From contig CAVROT010000015.1 of assembly GCA_963722905.1 (NCBI GenBank), positions 1 through 64,000 on the forward strand: a DNA stretch of 64,000 nucleotides. The letters are read 5' to 3'. The position numbers and the translations under genes are program-made. This stretch comes from CAVROT01 sp963722905 (lineage in GTDB: Bacteria; Pseudomonadota; Alphaproteobacteria; Rhodobacterales; Rhodobacteraceae). Under the pieces are notes generated by a model. It worked only from the letters and a program-made list of their open reading frames with translations. It was not told the DNA's origin and searched no databases. Below are positions 42,263-50,473 of this stretch, piece after piece (within the stretch, counting starts at the first letter, position 1; every line of letters starts with the position of its first letter).

Positions 42263-42568
42263 GATCAGGCTCGCGTCGACGGCGAACCCGGCGCCGCCGA
42301 CCGGACCCTCCTCGAGGCAGCGCTCCACCACGCCCTCGAAGACCAGCCGCAGCAGGTCGCTGTCGCGGAACTTGCCGTGCCGGTACTTTCGGATCGGTCG
42401 AATGGTCGGGCACCCGGCCGTCGAGGCCGAGCCGGCAGAACCATCGGTGCGCCAGGTTCAGGTGAACCTCGTCGCAAGGCCGGCGCTCCGAGCGGATGCC
42501 GGTGAGGTAGCCGATCAGCAGCATCCGGACGATCGGCTCGGGATCGATCGAGGGGCGTCCCAAGTGGC

Positions 42569-43858
42569 TGGACACCTCCGAGAATGCCCATTTCGGTGAG
42601 ATGACGTGCGGCAGGCCGGGCGCGTCGCGCTCTGGCAGTCCTTTGGAGGGCCCTGCGGCCCGTTCAGCGTTCAGAAGGGAGCGGGTTTCGCCGTCCTTGC
42701 CGTCAGGCAGGCAGGGTCCGGCTCTGGAGCCATCGCAGTCGGGTCATGTTGTCGGCGATGTTGGCGAGCGTGATCGCGGCCCTGGCGCGGGCAAGGCCGA
42801 TGGTGCGGATCGCCAGCCCCGTCCGGGCCTTCTGCTGTGCGAAGACATGCTCGACCTTGGAGCGGACCGTCGACTTGCGGCCGTTGGCACGCGACGTCTT
42901 CTGCGGCATCGGGCGGCCGCGGGGCTTCTTGCGGTGGACTTCGCTCTTCATCCCGTTCGCCGTCAGCCAGCGCTCGTTCTCCGCCGAGCGGCAGGCACTG
43001 TCGGCCCAGACGCCGCGGGCGGTATTGGCGGTCTGGATCAGCCCCTCGCGCAGCCGGGTGCCGTCGTGCCGAGCCGCATCCGTCACGATCCGGCGGCGGA
43101 TCACCCCATGCATCCGGTCGATGCCGACATGCGACTTGTAGCCGTAGAGCGGGATTGCAATGTCGACCGGCTTCGTGCCGTCGGTCCGCGCCTTGGCCTT
43201 GCTGTACTTGACCGTCCAGCGGCCGTCGGTGTCCTTCTGAGCCGCCTTCGCAGACGTCTCCGGCCAGATCTCCGAGGCCGTCTTCCCGGCCTCGATCGCC
43301 GCCTTCTCGCCATCCGTGTTCCGCTGACGCGGTGCCGCGACGAGGCTCGCGTCCACGATCTGGCCCGACCGCGGGACGAACCCCGCCTGGTTGATCGCCA
43401 TGTCCATCTCGGCGAACAGGGCATTCAGCGCATCGGCCGCGATCAGCGCCTCCCGGAAGTCCCGCAGCGTGTTCGCGTCCGGCACCGTGTCCGCGATCCC
43501 CAGTCCACAAAAGCGCATCCAGCTCAGCCGGTCCCGCACCATTCGTTCTGTCGCTTCCAAGCTCAGCCCGTGCAGGCTCTGCAGGACCAGCATCCGAAAC
43601 TTCAGCACCACGTCCATCGCGGGCCGCCCGCCCTTGATCCCATGCGGCCGACGCACCGCCCGCTCCAGGATCGGCCGGAACCGCTCGAACTCCACCGTCC
43701 GGTCCAGCACCTCCAGCGGATCGCCCCCCGCCGAGATCTCCGCAAACCGATCCTCCACGCTCCAGAACCCCGACTGCTTCGCCATCTCCGCCTCCCCTGT
43801 CTCAAGCAGAGCGAAGCATCTCACGCCACGGCGCGATAGAGGTTTCCGGAGGTGTCCA
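42569..43858 (-). mobile_element. IS5-group element, copy 1, 1290 bp
   Basis: Ends tggacacctccg at 42569 and its inverse cggaggtgtcca ending at 43858. Identical in length and apparently in sequence to the inverted copy at 44985-46274. No target duplication is seen at its own flanks (gtggc / ccttc), which suggests rearrangement after insertion. It truncates IS1182-type element B on its left and a TPR gene on its right. Confidence 0.85.
42703..43785 (-). CDS. IS5-group transposase
   Basis: 360 residues from ATG 43785 (MAKQSGFWSVEDRFAEI). IS5 features: KGGRPAMDVVLKFRMLVLQ, LSWMRFCGLGIADTVPDANT, first Asp in IVDASLVAAPRQRN, YGYKSHVGIDRMHG, second Asp in WADSACRSAENERWL, Glu in RSKVEHVFAQQKARTG. 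Intact. Upstream reading on the same frame continues into the TPR gene remnant, giving a chance fusion. Confidence 0.9.
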   Translation of the reverse strand: MAKQSGFWSVEDRFAEISAGGDPLEVLDRTVEFERFRPILERAVRRPHGIKGGRPAMDVVLKFRMLVLQSLHGLSLEATERMVRDRLSWMRFCGLGIADTVPDANTLRDFREALIAADALNALFAEMDMAINQAGFVPRSGQIVDASLVAAPRQRNTDGEKAAIEAGKTASEIWPETSAKAAQKDTDGRWTVKYSKAKARTDGTKPVDIAIPLYGYKSHVGIDRMHGVIRRRIVTDAARHDGTRLREGLIQTANTARGVWADSACRSAENERWLTANGMKSEVHRKKPRGRPMPQKTSRANGRKSTVRSKVEHVFAQQKARTGLAIRTIGLARARAAITLANIADNMTRLRWLQSRTLPA

Positions 43859-44084
43859 CCTTCGTCCAGCTGGTCGACGGCAAGCGCTTCCTCGGCTTGC
43901 CATATACCCCAGAGCGCCCAGGCATTGTTCGGATGGGTCTCAAGCGCTGCTTCGAATGCCTCGATCGCCCCAAGTGCGTCGCCGGCTTGAAGCCGCACCG
44001 CGCCCAGCGTCTGGCTGATCGGGTAGGACCAGTAGGGCGGCTCCATGTAGGGGATGGAAGCCTCCAGCCGGATCGCCTCGCCTA

Positions 44085-44923
44085 GGCTCCAAACTCATTG
44101 ATTTACAGCCAGAACAAGACGGTCGCGGCGAGCGCCATGGCGGACAGGAAGACCTTTGGGCACCGGTCGTAACGGGTGGCCACGCGGCGCCAGTCCTTCA
44201 GGCGTCCGAACATGATCTCGATCCGGTTGCGCCGTTTGTAGCGTCGCTTGTCGTAGCGGATGGTCCTTTCGCGTGACTTCCGGCCGGGGATGCACGGCTT
44301 GATTTCCCTTGTTTCCAAGGCTTCGCGAAGCCAGTCTGCATCATATCCCCGATCACCAAGCAGCCAATCTGCCGCCGGCAGGCTGCTCACCAGCGCCTTG
44401 GCACCGGTGTAATCGCTGACCTGGCCGGCGGTCAGAAAGAAGCGGATCGGGCGCCCGATCGCGTCGGTGACGGCGTGCAGTTTGGTGTTCATACCGCCCT
44501 TCGTTCGGCCAATCAGCCTGCCACGCCCCCCTTTTTCAACCGCAGGCTGGAGGCCGTGCGATGCGCCTTGAGGTAGGTCGCGTCGATCATGATCGTCTTG
44601 TGGTCGGGACCCTCAGCGGCAAGCCCTGCCATGATCCGGGCGAAAACCCCCATGTCGCTCCACCGTTTCCAGCGGTTGTACAGCGTCTTGGCTGGACCGT
44701 ATTCCCTCGGTGCGTCGCTCCAGCGTAAGCCATTGCGGTTGATGAAGATAATGCCGCTCAAGACGCGCCGATCATCCACGCGAGGGCGGCCGTGGCTCTT
44801 GGGAAAGAAGGGCCGAAGGCGCACCATCTGCACCTCAGTCAGCCAGAACAGGTTGCTCATGAATGTGGTCTCCTCACGGAGCCTGAATCACGCGAAACCT
44901 CTGAAATCAATGGGTCTGGAGCC
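44085..44923 (-). mobile_element. IS427-like element, copy 2, 839 bp
   Basis: Same length and ends (ggctccaa...ctggagcc) as copy 1, with TA at 44083-44084 and 44924-44925. Inserted into the TPR fragment; the reading frame of that fragment is restored when it is removed, so its target site is precise. Confidence 0.9.
44103..44860 (-). CDS. IS427-like transposase, two parts joined by -1 frameshift
   Basis: Part A 44860-44513, part B 44492-44103, with the same A5G6 slippery site as copy 1. It differs from copy 1 by two visible residues in part A (SHGRPRV for SHCRPRV and EYGPAKT for EYGLAKT); part B is identical. The two copies therefore diverged very recently. Confidence 0.85.
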
Positions 44924-44984
44924 TAGGTGATGCTCGGCCGCGCGCCAATCCTCGCTTGCCTGACTGATGCGGGCCTCTACGAGA

Positions 44985-46274
44985 TGGACACCTCCGGAAA
45001 CCTCTATCGCGCCGTGGCGTGAGATGCTTCGCTCTGCTTGAGACAGGGGAGGCGGAGATGGCGAAGCAGTCGGGGTTCTGGAGCGTGGAGGATCGGTTTG
45101 CGGAGATCTCGGCGGGGGGCGATCCGCTGGAGGTGCTGGACCGGACGGTGGAGTTCGAGCGGTTCCGGCCGATCCTGGAGCGGGCGGTGCGTCGGCCGCA
45201 TGGGATCAAGGGCGGGCGGCCCGCGATGGACGTGGTGCTGAAGTTTCGGATGCTGGTCCTGCAGAGCCTGCACGGGCTGAGCTTGGAAGCGACAGAACGA
45301 ATGGTGCGGGACCGGCTGAGCTGGATGCGCTTTTGTGGACTGGGGATCGCGGACACGGTGCCGGACGCGAACACGCTGCGGGACTTCCGGGAGGCGCTGA
45401 TCGCGGCCGATGCGCTGAATGCCCTGTTCGCCGAGATGGACATGGCGATCAACCAGGCGGGGTTCGTCCCGCGGTCGGGCCAGATCGTGGACGCGAGCCT
45501 CGTCGCGGCACCGCGTCAGCGGAACACGGATGGCGAGAAGGCGGCGATCGAGGCCGGGAAGACGGCCTCGGAGATCTGGCCGGAGACGTCTGCGAAGGCG
45601 GCTCAGAAGGACACCGACGGCCGCTGGACGGTCAAGTACAGCAAGGCCAAGGCGCGGACCGACGGCACGAAGCCGGTCGACATTGCAATCCCGCTCTACG
45701 GCTACAAGTCGCATGTCGGCATCGACCGGATGCATGGGGTGATCCGCCGCCGGATCGTGACGGATGCGGCTCGGCACGACGGCACCCGGCTGCGCGAGGG
45801 GCTGATCCAGACCGCCAATACCGCCCGCGGCGTCTGGGCCGACAGTGCCTGCCGCTCGGCGGAGAACGAGCGCTGGCTGACGGCGAACGGGATGAAGAGC
45901 GAAGTCCACCGCAAGAAGCCCCGCGGCCGCCCGATGCCGCAGAAGACGTCGCGTGCCAACGGCCGCAAGTCGACGGTCCGCTCCAAGGTCGAGCATGTCT
46001 TCGCACAGCAGAAGGCCCGGACGGGGCTGGCGATCCGCACCATCGGCCTTGCCCGCGCCAGGGCCGCGATCACGCTCGCCAACATCGCCGACAACATGAC
46101 CCGACTGCGATGGCTCCAGAGCCGGACCCTGCCTGCCTGACGGCAAGGACGGCGAAACCCGCTCCCTTCTGAACGCTGAACGGGCCGCAGGGCCCTCCAA
46201 AGGACTGCCAGAGCGCGACGCGCCCGGCCTGCCGCACGTCATCTCACCGAAATGGGCATTCTCGGAGGTGTCCA
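44985..46274 (+). mobile_element. IS5-group element, copy 2, inverted relative to copy 1, 1290 bp
   Basis: tggacacctccg at 44985 and cggaggtgtcca ending at 46274. With copy 1 it forms a near-perfect 1.3-kb inverted repeat around the TPR fragment and IS427-like copy 2. Flanks (cgaga / ccttc) show no duplication. Confidence 0.85.
45058..46140 (+). CDS. IS5-group transposase
   Basis: 360 residues, the same protein as at 42703-43785 as far as can be read, from ATG 45058 preceded by gaggcggag. Catalytic residues as in copy 1. Confidence 0.9.
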   Translation: MAKQSGFWSVEDRFAEISAGGDPLEVLDRTVEFERFRPILERAVRRPHGIKGGRPAMDVVLKFRMLVLQSLHGLSLEATERMVRDRLSWMRFCGLGIADTVPDANTLRDFREALIAADALNALFAEMDMAINQAGFVPRSGQIVDASLVAAPRQRNTDGEKAAIEAGKTASEIWPETSAKAAQKDTDGRWTVKYSKAKARTDGTKPVDIAIPLYGYKSHVGIDRMHGVIRRRIVTDAARHDGTRLREGLIQTANTARGVWADSACRSAENERWLTANGMKSEVHRKKPRGRPMPQKTSRANGRKSTVRSKVEHVFAQQKARTGLAIRTIGLARARAAITLANIADNMTRLRWLQSRTLPA

Positions 46275-46521
46275 CCTTCCTATCCAGCCGAAATGTGTCC
46301 ACGGAACCGGGGAACTCCCAGGAACGACGTCACCGTTCTTCTTCGCGATCTCGCGCGGGCCCATCGCAGTCGGAGCCGTCGAAGCTGCCCTTACCGATCA
46401 GGCCGGCTTGGGCACCCTACCTCATCCTTGCCAGTTCACCGCGCCAGCCGGATCACGCCACCCGCCGTACTCCGCCATTTCGGCCTTGTTTCCCAGAGTG
46501 CCGAACCATAGACCCACCGTC
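46275..46521. other. Spacer before the tRNA gene
   Basis: 247 bp with no gene on either strand that I can support. It probably contains the tRNA promoter near its right end. Confidence 0.4.
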
Positions 46522-46611
46522 GGAGATGTGGCCGAGTGGTCGAAGGCGCTCCCCTGCTAAGGGAGTAGGCGGGAAACCGCCTCGAGGGTTCGAATCCCTT
46601 CATCTCCGCCA
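46522..46611 (+). tRNA. tRNA-Ser (anticodon GCU)
   Basis: 90 nt including an encoded CCA. Acceptor stem ggagatg / catctcc, D-arm gccgagtggtcgaaggc, anticodon stem-loop ctcccctgctaagggag with anticodon gct, a long variable arm (taggcgggaaaccgcctc) as in serine tRNAs, and T-arm gagggttcgaatcccttc. Reads AGC/AGU codons. Its 3' end is followed by an integrase gene in the same direction, the usual arrangement for an integration site. Confidence 0.95.
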
Positions 46612-46762
46612 ACGCCTCATTTTCCCCAGTATCATCAGATGACGTCGAATGGGCTAAACACCCGTCCGGCATGAGACTTTAAGACCCCGGCGGTTCCGTT
46701 CGCTTTCATTCGGTATGCCTGCTATACGTTCCTTGCGTGGTATGGAACGTGGTAGGGCATCT

Positions 46763-47298
46763 ATGGCAGCGCTGGGCGGAAAGCTGACGAAACGGCTGGT
46801 GGAGAACCATGGACCAGGACGGCACGGCGACGGCAGCGGCCTCTATCTCGTGGTGGACCCATCTGGCGCGCGGCGCTGGATCGTGCGCGTCACTATCAAG
46901 GGCCAGAAGAACCGTGCTGGTGCACCGCTGCGAACTGACTTTGGCCTAGGCGGCGCGGATGTCGTTACCTTGAACCAAGCGCGGGAACGGGCGCTGGAAT
47001 ATCGGCGCATGGCCAGGGTCGGCCTCAATCCCCGCTACAACGCACAGCGCGACATACCGACATTCGAGGAACTGGCGCGACAGGTGCATATCGACCGGCT
47101 GCCCACATGGAAGAACGCCAAGCACGGCGAGCAGTAGCTGAACACACTGCGCGACTATGCCTTCCCCAAGATCGGGCGCATGCCGGTGGACAGAATCGGG
47201 CAGCCCGAGGTGCTCATGTGCCTGTCGCCCATCTGGACGGCGAAGCATGAGACGGCGAGGCGGCTGGCCCAGCGTCTGAAGGCGGTTCTGGATGTGTG
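46763..47298 (+). pseudogene. P4-type tyrosine integrase, nonsense codon and lost catalytic domain
   Basis: The N-terminal DUF4102-like arm-binding domain is clear (GPGRHGDGSGLYLVVDPSGARRWIVRV in parts; LGGADVVTLNQARERALEYR). The in-frame TAG at 47135-47137 follows KHGEQ, where relatives have Trp (TGG). The same frame continues LNTLRDYAFPKIGRMPVDRI and ARRLAQRLKAVLDVW, then homology ends at ~47298 at an IS3-type fragment. The RHRY catalytic domain is gone. An upstream ATG at 46715 is possible; 46763 fits the family better. Confidence 0.85.
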
Positions 47299-47737
47299 GC
47301 ACGGTCCAAGGGTTTCCGAGCGGTGGTTCGGCTTGTCTGAACAGGTTTTGGGCGATTTCTAAGTGGTTGTCCGCCTTGGTTACGCCGCTACCGCTTCAGG
47401 CAACGACTGGTTAAAGTAGGCCGGATCGGGTGTTTTGCCGTCAAGCGATGAATGAGGGCGTCGGGTGTTGTAGAAGCCCAGATAGCGGCCGATAGAGGCG
47501 CGGGCCTCTGGGACGCTGGCATAGGCCCGCAGATAGACCTCCTCGTATTTGACGGTCCGCCAGAGACGCTCGACGAAGACATTGTCTCGCCACGCCCCTT
47601 TGCCATCCATGCTGATCTTGATCTCCCGGCTCGCCAGAACCTTGATGAAGTCGGTTGAAGTGAACTGGCTGCCCTGATCCGTATTGAAGATTTCGGGCGC
47701 GCCATGCTGCGCGAGTGCTTCCTCGACGGCTTCGATG
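47299..47737 (-). pseudogene. IS3-family transposase OrfB, C-terminal fragment
   Basis: Minus-strand frame from 47737 to 47380: EALAQHGAPEIFNTDQGSQF, STDFIKVLASREIKISMDGK, then DNVFVERLWRTVKYEEVYLR and YNTRRPHSSLDGKTPDPAYF. The second Asp (TDQGSQFT) and Glu (VFVERLWR) are present; the first half is missing at the IS903-like copy 2. It also ends the integrase gene on its left. A different IS3 subgroup from the IS2-like and 31.6-kb elements. Confidence 0.85.
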
Positions 47738-48787
47738 GGCTCTGTTGCACAAATCCCGTGAGGGATTCATCTTGTGAATCCAGCGTGGTAGCTGGGATGC
47801 ATGAGCAGACCGACACGCCCGAGCTACAAGACCAGGAACTGGCCAGCCTATAACGAAGCGCTCAAGCGCCGGGGCTCGCTGACCATCTGGTTCGATCCCA
47901 CCATGACTTGGGATGCCGCACCGACAGGCAGGCGTGGCCGCCAGCGGACCTACAGCGACGCCGCCATCCAGTCGTGCCTGACAGTGAAGGTGCTGTTTGG
48001 CATGGCCCTGCGACAGACGACCGGGTTTGTCGAAAGCCTGTTGCGACTGGTGGGCCTCGACTGGTCGGTGCCTGACTTCAGCACGCTATCCCGACGCCAG
48101 CAGACCCTTGCCGTGAACATCCCCTATCGCGGCTCCAAGGGGCCGCTGCACCTGTTGATCGATAGCACCGGGATCAAGGTCGAGGGCGAAGGTGAGTGGC
48201 ACGCCCGCAAGCATGGGGGCCCCAAAAGGCGGGTCTGGCGCAAGATCCATCTCGGGATTGACGAGGAAACCTTGGAAATCCGGGCTGTCGAGATCACCGG
48301 AAGCCACATTGGCGATGCACCGGTCTTGCCCGACCTTCTCGACCAAATCCCAGAGGGTCAGGAGATCGGCAGCGTCACGGCAGACGGCGCCTACGATACC
48401 CGCAAATGCCACGATGCGATCGCCGACCGCGGCGCCCATGCGGTCATCCCGCCCCGCAAGAACGCCAAGCCGTGGAAGGCCGTCACCGCAGGGGCCGCAG
48501 CACGCAACGAGGCGCTGCGGGCCTCCAAATACCTCGGCCGGGCGCTCTGGCGACGATGGAGCGGATACCACCGCCGAAGCCGCGTCGAGACGAAGGTGCA
48601 CTGCATGAAACTGCTGGGCCAGCGGCTCATGGCACGAGACTTCGACCGTCAGGTCGCCGAACTCCAGATCCGCATCGCCGTCCTGAACGGCTACACCGCG
48701 CTCGGCATCCCTGTCACAGAGGTCGCAGGATAGGTCTGTCCGGGGAAAGGGGCAGCATGCCAATCAGTCGATTTGTGCAACAGAGCC
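47738..48787 (+). mobile_element. IS903-like element, copy 2, 1050 bp, no target duplication
   Basis: Perfect ends ggctctgttgcacaaat and atttgtgcaacagagcc. The flanking 9-mers (gcttcgatg left, gtctggatc right) differ, so an adjacent deletion or recombination with another copy followed insertion. It truncates the IS3-type fragment on its left and marks the right border of the IS-rich region. Confidence 0.9.
47801..48733 (+). CDS. IS903-like transposase
   Basis: 310 residues, intact. Features as in the 34632-35564 protein: YKTRNWPAYNEALKRRGSLT, LLIDSTGIKVEGEGEW, VTADGAYDTRKCHDAI, RRSRVETKVHCMKLLGQRLM. Different enough from that copy to be a separate IS species. Confidence 0.9.
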   Translation: MSRPTRPSYKTRNWPAYNEALKRRGSLTIWFDPTMTWDAAPTGRRGRQRTYSDAAIQSCLTVKVLFGMALRQTTGFVESLLRLVGLDWSVPDFSTLSRRQQTLAVNIPYRGSKGPLHLLIDSTGIKVEGEGEWHARKHGGPKRRVWRKIHLGIDEETLEIRAVEITGSHIGDAPVLPDLLDQIPEGQEIGSVTADGAYDTRKCHDAIADRGAHAVIPPRKNAKPWKAVTAGAAARNEALRASKYLGRALWRRWSGYHRRSRVETKVHCMKLLGQRLMARDFDRQVAELQIRIAVLNGYTALGIPVTEVAG

Positions 48788-49095
48788 GTCTGGATCGAGA
48801 TCCGAAGGGCCATACCGGCATTATCACTCCCGTATACGCCACGTCATGCGGGATCGTGGCCTGACCGGTGGGCGGGGGTTTTCAATGTCGATCTTCCTCC
48901 CTCCTTTTTCCCTGACCCTTTCGACGCGTGACATTCATTCGGTCCGTGACGGTGTGGAACTTTGCGTCGATCCGCTGGCCCAAGTCAATTCTGCATGGCA
49001 GGATGACGCGATAAAAGACGCGTGTCGCAAGCGAAGGAACCGGCGCAGCGGTGTCTTGGAACACCGGCGAGATGAAACAGGCTAATCAACATACA
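48788..49095. other. Border region between island and catabolic cluster
   Basis: 308 bp without a supportable gene. A perfect 6-bp stem (cggtgt at 49049-49054, acaccg at 49061-49066) 30 bp past the M20 peptidase stop could act as its terminator, though there is no T-run. Confidence 0.4.
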
Positions 49096-50463
49096 CTATG
49101 CGCCCAGGCGTTCGAGCAGCCGGACGTAGGCCTCCTGCCCGCGCCGGTAGACGTCGAGGCGGAAGAACTCGTCGGGGGCGTGCAGGTTCTCGTCGCCGTG
49201 GCTGAACCCGAACATGGTCGCGTGGACCCCCAGGACGTCGCGCAGGGTCGTCATGACCGGGATCGAGCCGCCGAGGCGCGTGCGGTAGGGCTCCGTGCCG
49301 TAGAGTTCGCGCAGTACCTCGGCCGCTACGGCGCTGGCGTTGTGGCCTGCGGGCACGAGGAACGGATCGGCCCGCCCGGAAGTGCGCACCAGCTCCGCCG
49401 TGACGCCCTCCGGCGCATGCGCCGCGACATGGGCCGCGATCGCGTCGAAGACGCGCTCGGGCGACTGGTCCGCGACGAGGCGGCAGGTGATCTTGGCGCG
49501 GGCCTCGGCCGGCAGCACGGTCTTGGTGCCCGCGCCCTGATGGCCGGAGGTCAGCCCGTTCACGTCGAGCGTGGGCCGCGTCCAAAGCCGCTCGTAGGTG
49601 CTGTATCCCGGCTCGCCCACGGCGGCGGGGGCGCCGGTCTCGGCGAGGTAGCCCGCCTCGTCGTAGGGCACGCGGGCGATGGCGGCGCGCTCCTCGCCGG
49701 TCAGGGGCAGGACGTCGTCGTGGAAGTCCGCGACCGTGACGGTGCCGCCCGCGTCCTTCATCGACGCGAGGAGCTGCGCCAGCGCCAGAGCCGGGTTGGC
49801 TATGCCCCCGCCGTGCAGGCCGGAATGCTGGTCGGCGCGCGGCCCGCGCACGATCACCTCCATGCAGACCATACCCTTGAGCCCCTCGACGATCTGCGGC
49901 TGCCCGGGCGACCATTGCAGCCCGTCGGCCGAGAAGATCATGTCGGCGGAAAGCCTCTTGCGCGCGGCCTCGATCGCGGGGGGCAGGTCGGGCGAGCCGA
50001 TCTCCTCCTGCCCTTCGTAGAGCACCTTGACGTTGACCGGCAGCCGCCCGGTCGCGGCGAGCCACGCCTCGATCCCGAGGATCGAGCACATCATCCCGCC
50101 CTTGTCGTCGGAGGCGCCGCGCCCGTAGAGGCGCCCGCCCCGGATCTCGGGGGCGAAGGGCGGCGACGTCCATAGGTCGAGAGGCTCCGCGGGCTGCACG
50201 TCGAAATGGCCGTAGATCAGCACCGTCGGCTTGTCCGGTCCGGCATGGAGCCAGTCGCCGATCACGCAAGGATGGCTGGCCGTGGGCAGCAGCTCCACAT
50301 GCTCCATCCCCGCCCGGCGCAAGCGCGCGGCCACCCACTCTGCGGCCCGCGCGACGTCCTGCGCATGCGCAGGATCGGCGGAGACGGACGGGATCGAGAC
50401 CAGCTCGATCAGCTCGGCGACATGGGCGTCGCGGTGGGCGTCCAAATGCTCGATAGGGGTCAT
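49096..50463 (-). CDS. M20 family metallo-dipeptidase
   Basis: 455 residues, cytoplasmic. The di-zinc site is readable: YGHFDVQPAEPLDLW (His, Asp), GRGASDDKGG (bridging Asp), EGQEEIGSPD (Glu-Glu pair), and the C-terminal His in FGFSHGDENLHAPDEFF. The dimerisation (lid) domain lies between. Members cleave dipeptides or N-acyl/carnosine-like amino acid conjugates. It is the last gene of the ABC-importer operon, so its substrate is probably brought in by that importer. Confidence 0.9.
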   Translation of the reverse strand: MTPIEHLDAHRDAHVAELIELVSIPSVSADPAHAQDVARAAEWVAARLRRAGMEHVELLPTASHPCVIGDWLHAGPDKPTVLIYGHFDVQPAEPLDLWTSPPFAPEIRGGRLYGRGASDDKGGMMCSILGIEAWLAATGRLPVNVKVLYEGQEEIGSPDLPPAIEAARKRLSADMIFSADGLQWSPGQPQIVEGLKGMVCMEVIVRGPRADQHSGLHGGGIANPALALAQLLASMKDAGGTVTVADFHDDVLPLTGEERAAIARVPYDEAGYLAETGAPAAVGEPGYSTYERLWTRPTLDVNGLTSGHQGAGTKTVLPAEARAKITCRLVADQSPERVFDAIAAHVAAHAPEGVTAELVRTSGRADPFLVPAGHNASAVAAEVLRELYGTEPYRTRLGGSIPVMTTLRDVLGVHATMFGFSHGDENLHAPDEFFRLDVYRRGQEAYVRLLERLGA

Positions 50464-50473
50464 GCGCGCGCCC

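Larger units (their letters stand above)
38167..42568 (-). mobile_element. Outer IS1182-type element (B), interrupted and truncated
   Basis: Left end tatttcgttgaaaaagttg at 38167 resembles the ends of element A. The transposase gene runs on the minus strand in two blocks, 41626-42568 (N-terminal part) and 38273-38752 (C-terminal part). They are separated by element A, which inserted between the codons of TWS and RSDF. The 5' end is cut off at 42569 by the IS5-group copy 1. Oldest layer of the nest. Confidence 0.8.
41626..42568 (-). pseudogene. IS1182-type transposase B, N-terminal block with several small insertions
   Basis: Reads SHLGRPSIDPEPIVRMLLIG and EVHLNLAHRWFCRLGLDGRV, is frameshifted after PDHST (about 42390), then FAVDASLI, KPKFVSHSDPASQWTAARKG, TAYGAAENLNCLVRKRGIVP and TRTDGTWS at the element A junction. 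Compared with the intact sister transposase it contains four extra blocks: three are copies of a double-hairpin repeat (41654-41694, 41773-41815, 42221-42262) and one is unrelated (42070-42107). Two of the repeat copies (41 and 43 bp) shift the frame. Confidence 0.8.
43859..44984 (-). pseudogene. Chromosomal TPR-protein fragment between inverted IS copies, split by IS427-like copy 2
   Basis: After removal of 44085-44923 and one TA, the minus strand reads continuously: VEARISQASEDWRAAEHHL, then GEAIRLEASIPYMEPPYW, SQTLGAVRLQAGDALGAIE and NNAWALWGIWQAEEALAVDQ. This is the C-terminal TPR-like end of a larger soluble protein (the EPPYWxYP..SLGA pattern seen in cytochrome-linked TPR proteins). Both ends are cut by the IS5-group copies, so the rest of the gene has been lost or lies elsewhere in the genome. 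Confidence 0.7.

Noticed and set aside
41171..42331. A 386-residue transposase gene on the minus strand
   Set aside because: It runs through two hairpin repeats, the element A terminal repeat and the antisense of the intact transposase. Only parts of it match IS1182 transposases.
42703..44046. A 447-residue TPR-transposase fusion protein on the minus strand
   Set aside because: The reading joins the TPR gene remnant to the IS5-group transposase through the IS end. The transposase has its own ATG at 43785, and the inverted copy lacks the TPR part.
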